28,602 bases of DNA from CAZABG01 sp964483465. Its GTDB lineage: Bacteria; Chlamydiota; Chlamydiia; Chlamydiales; Parachlamydiaceae. The notes beneath the pieces are model-generated. The model was given only the letters and a program-made list of their open reading frames with translations, did not search any database and was not told where the DNA came from. Location: positions 1 through 28,602 of the forward strand of contig CAZABG010000025.1 in NCBI GenBank assembly GCA_964483465.1, read 5' to 3'. The number at the start of each line of letters is the position of its first letter. The stretch's first letter is position 1. The translations under genes were made by a program, and so were the position numbers. Below are positions 21,864 to 28,602 of the stretch, piece after piece.

Positions 21864-22643
21864 ATGCTTGAAAAAACTCTTGTCCTGAAGTTCGGGGGAG
21901 CCTCGGTCGCGGAACCTGAACACTTTTCTAGAATCGCAGACATAATCCTATATAGAAAAAAAGAATTTCAAAATATCGTCGTAGTTGTTTCTGCCATGGG
22001 TGATACAACTAATAAGCTGATCGAGCTTGCCAAAAAAGTAAATCCGAGCCCTCCAAGGCGTGAGTATGATATGCTTGTGTCTGTTGGAGAAAGAATATCC
22101 ATTTCCTTGCTCGCTATGGCGCTTGCTTTAAAAGGGCAAGAAGCCATTAGCTTTACAGGCAGCCAAAGCGGTATTATCACAACGGAAGAGCATTCAGAAG
22201 CACGAATAATTGAAGTTAAACCTAATCGGCTTGCCCCGCACTTACAGGCCGGCAAGGTCGTGATCGTAGCGGGTTTTCAAGGCGTAAGCAGAACAGGGGA
22301 AATTACTACGCTTGGAAGAGGGGGATCAGATACGACAGCGGTCGCTCTAGCCATTGCCCTTAAGGCTGAGAAAGTAGAATTTTATAAAGATGTGATTGGT
22401 GTTTTTTCAGGCGATCCTAAAACAATAAAAGACGCCGTCTTTTATCCTAACCTATCTCATTCCGCTGCTCTTGAAATTATGAACAAGGGATCAAAAGTGC
22501 TGCATGCAAGGTCGATAGAACTTGCTTTAAAGAATTGTTTGCCGCTGCATGTAAGGCCTTTCGAGGCATTTGATAACCCTTCATTTCCTGGAACGTTGAT
22601 TGGGGGATTTAAAGAGAATAAGCCCGCCTCTTACGAGTTATAA
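21864..22643 (+). CDS. lysC: Aspartate kinase, catalytic domain only (no ACT domains)
   Basis: The protein is 259 residues from ATG 21864; an in-frame TTG at 21855 adds three. Aspartate kinase makes aspartyl phosphate, the first step toward lysine, diaminopimelate, threonine and methionine. Family motifs are VLKFGGASV (residues 7-15; consensus has Thr or Ser where Ala13 stands), VVVVSAMGDTTNKLIELA, LVSVGERISISLLAMAL, FTGSQSGIITT, TLGRGGSDTTAVALA, YKDVIGVFSGDPK and GSKVLHARSIELA. It ends FPGTLIGG plus 11 residues, exactly where the two regulatory ACT domains of ordinary 400-450-residue enzymes would begin. Feedback control by lysine or threonine is therefore unlikely. The related amino acid kinase families (for example UMP kinase) fit the motifs less well. 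Neighbours are two orphans. Confidence 0.88.
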   Translation: MLEKTLVLKFGGASVAEPEHFSRIADIILYRKKEFQNIVVVVSAMGDTTNKLIELAKKVNPSPPRREYDMLVSVGERISISLLAMALALKGQEAISFTGSQSGIITTEEHSEARIIEVKPNRLAPHLQAGKVVIVAGFQGVSRTGEITTLGRGGSDTTAVALAIALKAEKVEFYKDVIGVFSGDPKTIKDAVFYPNLSHSAALEIMNKGSKVLHARSIELALKNCLPLHVRPFEAFDNPSFPGTLIGGFKENKPASYEL

Positions 22644-22649
22644 TACGAC

Positions 22650-24524
22650 ATGCCAAAAATACCCGCTATAGCCACATTTTTTGAAAACGAAGCGCTGCAA
22701 AATTTATACGCCGAATCCATTAAGCATAGTCTTAGAAAAATTTTTTCTTCCGATTATTTTAAAGAGGGCGATCTTAAGAAAAAAATAAAAGAGTCGCTTC
22801 CTGTTGTTTTAAAAATAGGGGAAGGGCAGCAGTTTCCGCAAAACCTCTCTTTTTATAGCGTTTCCCGTTATATGGCTAATTCCGTTAAATTCTTTTTTGA
22901 AATGGTTTCCAAATGGCTTGTGCCGGGTGAGCGTTTAAATGTGACATTGATTTACGCGATTGATTTTAAAATGCCTTCCATTGGCGAAGAGGTTTATACG
23001 CTCTGTGAAATCATGGCTAAAATCGAGGATGAAGAGACATATAAGCAAATTGAAAGAGCGTTTCCTTTAATTGAAAATGAACTACGCCTAGGTCTTGAAT
23101 CAAAATATCATGCAATGCGTATCCAGCAGGTCAAAGGCTTAAATTTTGACGATAAGACAGCATTCATTCAAGAGCATATAGCCAATGTTTCAAGAAGGCT
23201 TTCCGCTCATTTCGATAATGATGTATATGCTGAGATGCAAAACTTTTTCCTCTTGGCTCCGGAGAGTTTTAAAGACGCCCGTTCTCCGAATATTTTGAGC
23301 CGCATCATTTTATCCCATTACCTTTTTCGAAAGGACATTTTAAAATATCTCAACGAGAATAATAAGAACCGTAGGACTTTGGTCAAAATTTTCAGAATGC
23401 CTCATTCCATAGGCATATCTGTCGGCCTTTCGTTGTTTATGGAAAAAGAAGTGTTTGAAGAGCGGCAGTTCATGCAAGCGATCCGTCATTTCTATCCTCA
23501 AGCAAAAGCTGTTGAAGGTTCATTTTTGTTGAACAGAAAAGGGCAGGAACTATTAACTACAGCTTATATTGAAATTTGCAAAGATACCCCTTTTACATTT
23601 GATGAAATAAAGAGCCTAAAACAAGATCTTACGCGAGACTTAAAATCCTACGTGGAACATTTGATGAATCAAGTCTTCATGCCGCGCAATGAAGAAGAAA
23701 TTATGCGTAATATTCTTACTTTGTCAGGCCAGTTTAAGTATAGCAGGGATCTTCCACAGGTTTTTATCACATTCGATCAGCAATCGCGCTTAAACCTCTT
23801 TTTTACCGTTATTCTTGTTAGAATTAAAAATGAAAATTCAAAGCCTATTTCGGATATGTTGAAAGGCAGTTTTCTTAAATACATTCATGACAGGACAAAA
23901 GTTGTCGGACGCTTAAGAAAGAAATATGCGAAAGAAGCCACCGTCTTCCGGGTTAAATTCAATAAAGAGGAATACCTTAGACTCGATATGTCTATAGACC
24001 TTTATAAAGCGAGGCAGGCCGTTGTTAAAGAGTTGATGAGATTGATAGGCGATTTTCGTGATTTTAACGGCGGCATGATCCACAAGCAAAATGAGCTTTT
24101 TCAAAAAGTGCAAAACCGCCTTATCGAGGAAAAAGTTAGATATAGTTCGGTTATCCTTGAAAATTTCTTCTATTCGCTTACTCCTGTCATCATGCAGACG
24201 ATCCTAGAGCCTCAAGCTCTCGCTACGCTTTTCAAAATGTTTAACGATACTTTGAAAAGAGGATTAAATCACTCCTCGCCCTTCATTAGCAAGCTCAAGG
24301 CAGATGATGATTTTGTTTACGTTCTCTTTGCCGCTCATGATAGAACCCAAAACGATCAGTTCTACCAGCTCATACACGATTTTGAACATACATCGACGGA
24401 GCTTGCGACGGCTGATCTAAAAATGAATGATTTGATTCTTACAGGCTACATCTATCGTTCAGAAGAGGAGAGTAAACGACATCTTTTTACAAACAAAGTC
24501 GAAACCGCCCTCAAGAATATCTAG
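22650..24524 (+). CDS. Orphan protein (624 residues), possibly conserved in chlamydiae
   Basis: I cannot assign a family. The protein appears soluble and helical, with many Phe, Lys, Leu and Glu residues. It starts MPKIPAIATFFENEALQNLY and shows patches such as FRMPHSIGISVGLSLFMEKE, LRLDMSIDLYKARQAVVKEL and EHTSTELATADLKMNDLILT. No signal peptide, P-loop or zinc-binding motif is visible. It begins 6 bases after the aspartate kinase stop, so it is very likely co-transcribed. Its end faces brnQ across a hairpin. A housekeeping-like length and smooth codon use suggest a real, stable gene. It could be a chlamydia-specific protein or a type III secretion substrate; nothing in the sequence decides this. 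Confidence 0.85.
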   Translation: MPKIPAIATFFENEALQNLYAESIKHSLRKIFSSDYFKEGDLKKKIKESLPVVLKIGEGQQFPQNLSFYSVSRYMANSVKFFFEMVSKWLVPGERLNVTLIYAIDFKMPSIGEEVYTLCEIMAKIEDEETYKQIERAFPLIENELRLGLESKYHAMRIQQVKGLNFDDKTAFIQEHIANVSRRLSAHFDNDVYAEMQNFFLLAPESFKDARSPNILSRIILSHYLFRKDILKYLNENNKNRRTLVKIFRMPHSIGISVGLSLFMEKEVFEERQFMQAIRHFYPQAKAVEGSFLLNRKGQELLTTAYIEICKDTPFTFDEIKSLKQDLTRDLKSYVEHLMNQVFMPRNEEEIMRNILTLSGQFKYSRDLPQVFITFDQQSRLNLFFTVILVRIKNENSKPISDMLKGSFLKYIHDRTKVVGRLRKKYAKEATVFRVKFNKEEYLRLDMSIDLYKARQAVVKELMRLIGDFRDFNGGMIHKQNELFQKVQNRLIEEKVRYSSVILENFFYSLTPVIMQTILEPQALATLFKMFNDTLKRGLNHSSPFISKLKADDDFVYVLFAAHDRTQNDQFYQLIHDFEHTSTELATADLKMNDLILTGYIYRSEEESKRHLFTNKVETALKNI

Positions 24525-24547
24525 ATTGTTAGTTATTTTTGAAAAGT

Positions 24548-24565
24548 GGGAATCGATTGATTCCC
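24548..24565. terminator. Bidirectional terminator-like hairpin between convergent genes
   Basis: GGGAATC (24548-24554) and GATTCCC (24559-24565) form a perfect 7-bp stem with a GATT loop in the 43-base gap between two convergent stops. GTTTATT follows on the plus strand and ACTTTTC on the minus strand, so a U-rich tail is present but imperfect. The stem is like that after rpsA. Confidence 0.65.
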
Positions 24566-24567
24566 GT

Positions 24568-25749
24568 TTATTCAAAATACTTAAAGAAAATAGTCGCGAG
24601 TAAAGTCAGGGCAACCGGTATTTTGATCATTTTAACATCAAAAAGTTTATAGAGGATGTTCATAAACGCAAGAACGATCAGCGCAGGATAAAGAATCTCG
24701 AGGACCGGCGCAAGGAAGGCGACGATTTGGTTAAAGTTCATGATCGATACGAAATAGGAAATAACTAAGGTGATAATAAGCGAGGGTATGTAGCCCACTT
24801 TGCCAAACGTGATGTCGTAATGAAGAAATTCAGCAAAGACGCAAGCTAAGGCAATTGCAGTCGTTAAGCAAGCGAGCGCGACCGCGATCGAGGATAAAAT
24901 GCCGGCTGTGGGTCCAAGAATGAGTAAAGACGCCTGGCCAAGGATTTTATCTTTATCGGTTCCGATCAAACTATCCGCGTTAAATGCGGAAACATAGCTG
25001 AAACCAATATAAATTACTGAAAGAAGAACCGCTCCGATGATGCTTGCTTGACCCATTAATTTTAAAATACGGCGGTGTTTTCCTTCTTCAGACATTTGAT
25101 CAGGTTTCAAGCAGGCAATTACAACCGATGAAAAAAAGAAAGCCCCAAGAAGGTCCATGGTTTGATACCCTTGAAAAAAGCCGAGCGAGAATGCCTCATT
25201 TGGGCTTAGGTCGGAAGCAGGGGAGGAAGGGGAAAAAATGATTCCTTTGACAATGATAATAGCTAATGAAAGAAGAAGGAGAGGTGTAAGGTAATACCCA
25301 AGAATATCCACAATTTGGTTTTTCTTGAATGTCAGAAGGAAAATAATTACGCATGAGATCAGGGAGAATAGCTCAAGCGACATACCCGGGAAGAACATTT
25401 CGGTCGTAGAATAGGATAGCGCAATGCAGCGGGGAAGAGCGCCGAATGGTCCGATAAGGCCCATGATTAACGCAGCCACAATAAAGCCCGGAACTTTTCC
25501 GATTCGATTAAAATAAGTTTTATAGTCGCCATCAAATAAGGTCATCGAGATAAGGCCAAGAAATGGCACACCCACGGCCGTAATTAAAAGACCGAGAATG
25601 GCGTAAAAATTTTGATCTGTTGTGTCGATTCCTACGAGTAAAGGGAAAACGACGTTGCCCGCTCCAAAAAACATGGAAAACATGGCAAGTCCGGTGGCGA
25701 TAATGTTAACTTTATTTTTTTCTTCGATCATGGGGAAAATGATACCCAT
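24568..25749 (-). CDS. brnQ: Branched-chain amino acid transporter BrnQ (LIVCS family)
   Basis: This 393-residue inner-membrane carrier imports leucine, isoleucine and valine with a cation. It has about 11-12 hydrophobic segments. The N-terminal family motif is GLAMFSMFFGAGNVVFPLLV, and further family features are IGPFGALPRCIALSYSTTEM and FFQGYQTMDLLGAFFFSSVV. I chose ATG 25749 because AAGGA lies 6 bases upstream; ATG 25731 (MIEEKNKVNII) is possible but has no ribosome binding site. Loss of branched-chain amino acid synthesis makes such importers important in chlamydiae. It is transcribed divergently from rpe. Confidence 0.94.
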   Translation of the reverse strand: MGIIFPMIEEKNKVNIIATGLAMFSMFFGAGNVVFPLLVGIDTTDQNFYAILGLLITAVGVPFLGLISMTLFDGDYKTYFNRIGKVPGFIVAALIMGLIGPFGALPRCIALSYSTTEMFFPGMSLELFSLISCVIIFLLTFKKNQIVDILGYYLTPLLLLSLAIIIVKGIIFSPSSPASDLSPNEAFSLGFFQGYQTMDLLGAFFFSSVVIACLKPDQMSEEGKHRRILKLMGQASIIGAVLLSVIYIGFSYVSAFNADSLIGTDKDKILGQASLLILGPTAGILSSIAVALACLTTAIALACVFAEFLHYDITFGKVGYIPSLIITLVISYFVSIMNFNQIVAFLAPVLEILYPALIVLAFMNILYKLFDVKMIKIPVALTLLATIFFKYFE

Positions 25750-25819
25750 ATAAGTCCTTCATTTACAACTGAAAATTTTCATGTTGACTTTCCACTCCTA
25801 GATGGGGGATCCTATATGC

Positions 25820-26476
25820 ATGGAAAAGAAAACGATTATCGCTCCCTCTATCCTTGCCGGAGATCTCGGTTTTTTAGCCGATAGCGCAAAAAAAATTGAA
25901 TCCGCCAAAGCCGACTGGCTCCATTATGACGTGATGGATGGCCATTTTGTACCTAATATTTCATTTGGACACTGGTCCCTTGCCGCAATTAACCGATCGG
26001 TCGACATATTTCTTGATGTCCACCTGATGGTTTATAACCCTTATGAATATGTGGAAAGATTCGTGGAAGCGGGCGCAAACCAGATTACTATACACTTTGA
26101 AGCTACCGAAGATGTCGAAGAGACGTTAAAATATATTAAAAAATGTAATGTTAAGGCAGGTCTTGCCTTTAATCCCGAAACAAGCGTTTCGATGGTGCCG
26201 AAGTATCTTGATAAGTGCGACCTCATTCTTTTTATGACAGTTAATCCTGGTAAGGGGGGACAGCCCTTCATGCCTGAAGTGCTTGAAAAAGTGCAGCTTA
26301 CAAGAGAATGGCTTGATAAGCTCAAACTGCCTACCCTTATAGAAGTGGATGGCGGTATCAATCTAGAAACTGCGAAATTGAGTAAAAAGGCTGGGGCAGA
26401 TATTCTGGTGTCCGGCACTTACCTATTTCAATCAAATGACATGGCCCACGCGATAGAGGAATTAAGGAAAATATAG
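25820..26476 (+). CDS. rpe: Ribulose-phosphate 3-epimerase
   Basis: This 218-residue TIM-barrel enzyme interconverts ribulose 5-phosphate and xylulose 5-phosphate in the pentose phosphate pathway. Motifs are IIAPSILAGDLGFLAD at the start, HYDVMDGHFVPNISFG with the catalytic Asp and metal ligands, LDVHLMVYNP, ITIHFEATED, FMTVNPGKGGQPFMPEVLEK, and LIEVDGGINLETA with the second catalytic Asp. I chose ATG 25820 (MEKKTIIAPS) because GGGGGA lies about 10 bases upstream; ATG 25802 would add six residues without a ribosome binding site. efp starts 1 base after its stop. This is the rpe-efp-accB-accC order seen in Chlamydia. Confidence 0.96.
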   Translation: MEKKTIIAPSILAGDLGFLADSAKKIESAKADWLHYDVMDGHFVPNISFGHWSLAAINRSVDIFLDVHLMVYNPYEYVERFVEAGANQITIHFEATEDVEETLKYIKKCNVKAGLAFNPETSVSMVPKYLDKCDLILFMTVNPGKGGQPFMPEVLEKVQLTREWLDKLKLPTLIEVDGGINLETAKLSKKAGADILVSGTYLFQSNDMAHAIEELRKI

Positions 26477-26477
26477 T

Positions 26478-27032
26478 ATGGCGGTTGCAAATAAACAGCT
26501 TTCTCCCGGAATGACTATTTCTATCGGGAATAAATTGTATCGAGTTGAGTCATGCTTAAAGGTGACAGTTCCAAAAGGGACACCCTTCATAAAAGCCAAG
26601 CTCAAAGAACTTTCAACCGGAGAGGTTGTTGAGAAAAATTTTAAGCCTGATCAGGCAATCAAGGATGTTAATCTAGAAGAGCGCAAGCTTGAATTTCTCT
26701 ATTTAGAAGGGAAAGATTACTTGTTTCTTGATGTAGGCAACTTAGAGCAGGTCTTAGTGCCAGCATCGGTTATTGCTGATAAAGTTAACTTTTTAAAGGA
26801 AGGGGTAGAATTAAAGGCCTCTTTCTATGGCGATACTATCTTTTCAGTCGAACTGCCTCAGTTCTTAGAGCTCATGGTATCAAAAATCGATACCGTAGGC
26901 GGTGGAAAAAAAGAGCAGGTTCGTGTAGCAACAATTGAGACCGGCGCAAGAGTGGAAGTCCCTCCTTTTATAGAGGTGGGGGATATCATTAAAGTGGATA
27001 CAGAAACAGGCTTTTATATTCAGCGAGTGTAG
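26478..27032 (+). CDS. efp: Translation elongation factor P
   Basis: This 184-residue three-domain factor frees ribosomes stalled at proline runs. The N-terminal KOW-like domain shows GMTISIGNKLYRVESCLKV, with the tip-loop Lys at K33 in VPKGTPF, aligned with Lys34 of E. coli EF-P. An OB domain and the C-terminal signature IETGARVEVPPFIEVGDIIK and DTETGFYIQRV follow. The ribosome binding site AAGGA lies in the end of rpe. From memory Chlamydia has two EF-P genes, and this one corresponds in context to the first. Neither EpmA nor EpmB is visible in this window, so modification of K33 is open. Confidence 0.96.
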   Translation: MAVANKQLSPGMTISIGNKLYRVESCLKVTVPKGTPFIKAKLKELSTGEVVEKNFKPDQAIKDVNLEERKLEFLYLEGKDYLFLDVGNLEQVLVPASVIADKVNFLKEGVELKASFYGDTIFSVELPQFLELMVSKIDTVGGGKKEQVRVATIETGARVEVPPFIEVGDIIKVDTETGFYIQRV

Positions 27033-27037
27033 GTTTA

Positions 27038-27508
27038 ATGGAACTTAAGCATATTAAAGAATTAATGGCCTCAATGGGCCGTACAGGTACAAAAAGAATT
27101 GTTCTTAAAAGAGAAGGTTTTGAGCTTGAAATCGAGCGCGACGGCAATCCTCCTTCAAATGAAGATATTCTTGAAATGGAACAAGGAAGAGAGTTTCAGA
27201 CGATAAGAAGAGCGCCTGAAGCGCTTCCTCGTATTCCTGAATCACGGCCTGTTGTAAACAATAACGATCAACCGGGAACTTACATTACATCCCCGATGGT
27301 AGGAACTTTTTACGGAGCTCCCTCGCCCGATGATTCTCCTTTTATCAAGGTGGGAGACAAAGTGGATAAATCGACCGTCGTATGCATTGTGGAAGCTATG
27401 AAAGTAATGAACGAAATAAAAGCGGGCGTTACAGGCACAGTTGTTGAAGTGTTAGTTGATTCGGCAACGCCTGTTGAATTTGGAACCAAGTTATTTAGAA
27501 TCCAATAA
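27038..27508 (+). CDS. accB: Biotin carboxyl carrier protein of acetyl-CoA carboxylase
   Basis: This 156-residue protein carries biotin between the carboxylase and transferase of acetyl-CoA carboxylase, the first committed step of fatty acid synthesis. The N-terminus (ELKHIKELMASMGRTGTKRI, ELEIERDG) is typical of AccB. A Pro-rich linker (about 60-80) leads to the biotinyl domain with YITSPMVGTFYGAPSPDDSP and the biotin attachment site K122 in VEAMKVMNEI, 35 residues from the end as expected. It lies 5 bases after efp and 2 bases before accC. Confidence 0.97.
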   Translation: MELKHIKELMASMGRTGTKRIVLKREGFELEIERDGNPPSNEDILEMEQGREFQTIRRAPEALPRIPESRPVVNNNDQPGTYITSPMVGTFYGAPSPDDSPFIKVGDKVDKSTVVCIVEAMKVMNEIKAGVTGTVVEVLVDSATPVEFGTKLFRIQ

Positions 27509-27510
27509 TC

Positions 27511-28602
27511 ATGCAAAAAGTTTTAATTGCGAATAGAGGCGAAATCGCAGTGCGCATTATACGCGCCTGCCACGATTTAGGTTTGCAAACCGTTGCGGTT
27601 TATTCCCAGGCGGATAGCGAAGCCTTGCATGTGCTTCATGCTGATGAAGCTATCTGCATAGGCGAGCCTCCTTCGTCGAAATCGTATTTAAAAATACCCA
27701 ATATTTTATCTGCTTGTGAAATAACTGGCGCGGATGCCGTTCATCCGGGATATGGCTTTTTAAGCGAAAATGCCAATTTTGCATCTATTTGCGAAAGCTG
27801 CGGTTTAAATTTCATCGGACCTTCACCTAAATCTATTGCACTTCTTGGGGATAAAGCAAAAGCAAAAGCCACTGCAAAAAAAGCGGGCTGTCCCGTAATT
27901 CCTGGCTCTGACGGAGTTGTAAGCGATATTAAGTCAGCGGTCGCTGAAGCAAAAAAAATCGGCTATCCTGTTTTTATCAAAGCCGTGGCGGGAGGGGGCG
28001 GAAAAGGGATTCGTATTGCCCACAACGAAGAAGAGTTTTTAAAACTTTTTGCTGCCGCGCGTACTGAAGCGGAAGTGAGTTTTGGTAATCCCGACGTCTA
28101 CCTTGAAAAGATGATCATGGGACCTCGTCACGTCGAGGTCCAGGTGCTCGGTGATAAATATGGCAATGTCATTCACTTGGGTGAAAGGGATTGCACGATT
28201 CAAAGAAGACGCCAAAAGCTAATCGAAGAAACACCAAGCCCTGTTTTGACGCCGCGTATGAGAGCTAAGATTGGCGAAGCAGCTGTTAAAGTGGTTAAGG
28301 CTGCAGGTTACTGGTCCGCGGGAACTGTTGAGTTTTTGATTGATCGTGAAGGCAACTTCTATTTCATGGAAGTAAACACACGCATTCAGGTTGAACATAC
28401 CGTAACAGAAGAGTTGACTGGAATCGATCTCGTGTGCGAGCAGCTGAAAATCGCTATGGGCGAAAAGCTGCGTCTTCGTCAGGACGATGTAAAATTTGAC
28501 GGCCATGTCATCCAATTCAGAATAAACGCAGAAGATCCTGATAATAATTTCGCTCCTTCGCCTGGCCGTTTGGAATATTATCTTCCACCCGGCGGTCCGC
28601 AT
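27511..28602 (+). CDS. accC: Biotin carboxylase subunit of acetyl-CoA carboxylase, 3' end outside window
   Basis: The frame is open from ATG 27511 to the window end (364 codons, final codon complete); family members are about 450 residues, so roughly the last fifth is missing. The enzyme carboxylates AccB-bound biotin using ATP and bicarbonate. Visible are VLIANRGEIAVRIIRAC, HPGYGFLSENANFASICE, the ATP-grasp glycine loop AVAGGGGKGIRI, HVEVQVLGDKYGNVIHLGER with DCTIQRRRQKLIEE, and the catalytic segment FMEVNTRIQVEHTVTEELTG (E. coli has VEHPVTE). The start follows the accB stop after 2 bases, so the subunits are probably made together. No frameshift is seen. Confidence 0.97.
   Translation, partial: MQKVLIANRGEIAVRIIRACHDLGLQTVAVYSQADSEALHVLHADEAICIGEPPSSKSYLKIPNILSACEITGADAVHPGYGFLSENANFASICESCGLNFIGPSPKSIALLGDKAKAKATAKKAGCPVIPGSDGVVSDIKSAVAEAKKIGYPVFIKAVAGGGGKGIRIAHNEEEFLKLFAAARTEAEVSFGNPDVYLEKMIMGPRHVEVQVLGDKYGNVIHLGERDCTIQRRRQKLIEETPSPVLTPRMRAKIGEAAVKVVKAAGYWSAGTVEFLIDREGNFYFMEVNTRIQVEHTVTEELTGIDLVCEQLKIAMGEKLRLRQDDVKFDGHVIQFRINAEDPDNNFAPSPGRLEYYLPPGGPH

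Noticed and set aside
25784..25818. Promoter for rpe with TTGACT as -35
   Set aside because: The only TATA-like hexamer (TATATG, 25813-25818) is 23 bases away, too far for a normal spacer.
1..28602. tRNA, rRNA or riboswitch genes
   Set aside because: I looked for T-loop motifs and long conserved RNA segments in the intergenic regions and saw none; the intergenic space is short apart from the repeats, the MITEs and the rpsA upstream region.

Overview
The window looks like a chromosome segment from a chlamydia-like bacterium (phylum Chlamydiae, probably an environmental Parachlamydiales-type lineage rather than Chlamydia itself). The main evidence is gene order. From memory, C. trachomatis carries scc1-copN-cdsV-cdsU next to ychF, then ribF-truB-rbfA-infB-nusA-rpsA, and elsewhere rpe-efp-accB-accC. 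All three blocks occur here. Accessory genes of the kind expanded in environmental chlamydiae (a BTB/LRR-like protein, an Inc-like protein, orphan secreted proteins) also fit. The species cannot be named from this sequence.

Layout. Positions 1-490 are a GC-rich array of nested tandem repeats that reverses orientation at about position 280. Positions 495-5443 (minus strand) are a type III secretion operon: sctU, sctV, sctW and a CesT-type chaperone, whose N-terminus falls in a 15-base assembly gap. A near-consensus promoter stands in front of sctU. Diverging from it are ychF and a THUMP-type rRNA methyltransferase (5548-7768). Positions 7770-10847 are an accessory stretch: an Inc-like two-helix membrane protein, two paralogous small Tyr/Gly/Asn-rich secreted proteins, a BTB/BACK-like plus leucine-rich-repeat protein, and two inverted copies of an approximately 160-bp palindromic MITE.

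Positions 10848-18633 (minus strand) are a translation/transcription block: rpsA, two hairpins, then nusA-infB-rbfA-truB-ribF, closely packed. Positions 18931-24524 (plus strand) hold a 969-residue orphan with an internal duplication, an aspartate kinase without ACT domains, and a 624-residue orphan. brnQ (minus strand) follows after a convergent hairpin. Diverging from it are rpe, efp, accB and the start of accC, which runs off the window end.

How they fit together. The T3SS operon encodes the export gate (SctV), the switch protein (SctU), the gatekeeper (SctW) and its probable chaperone. The Inc-like and BTB-LRR proteins in the adjacent accessory stretch are plausible substrates of such a machine, but that is inference. 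The strongest candidates for undescribed biology are the MITE family that sits exactly at stop codons, the paralogous PNWPN-motif secreted proteins, the BTB-LRR protein, the 969-residue duplicated orphan beside the ACT-less aspartokinase, and the head-to-head GC-rich repeat array.
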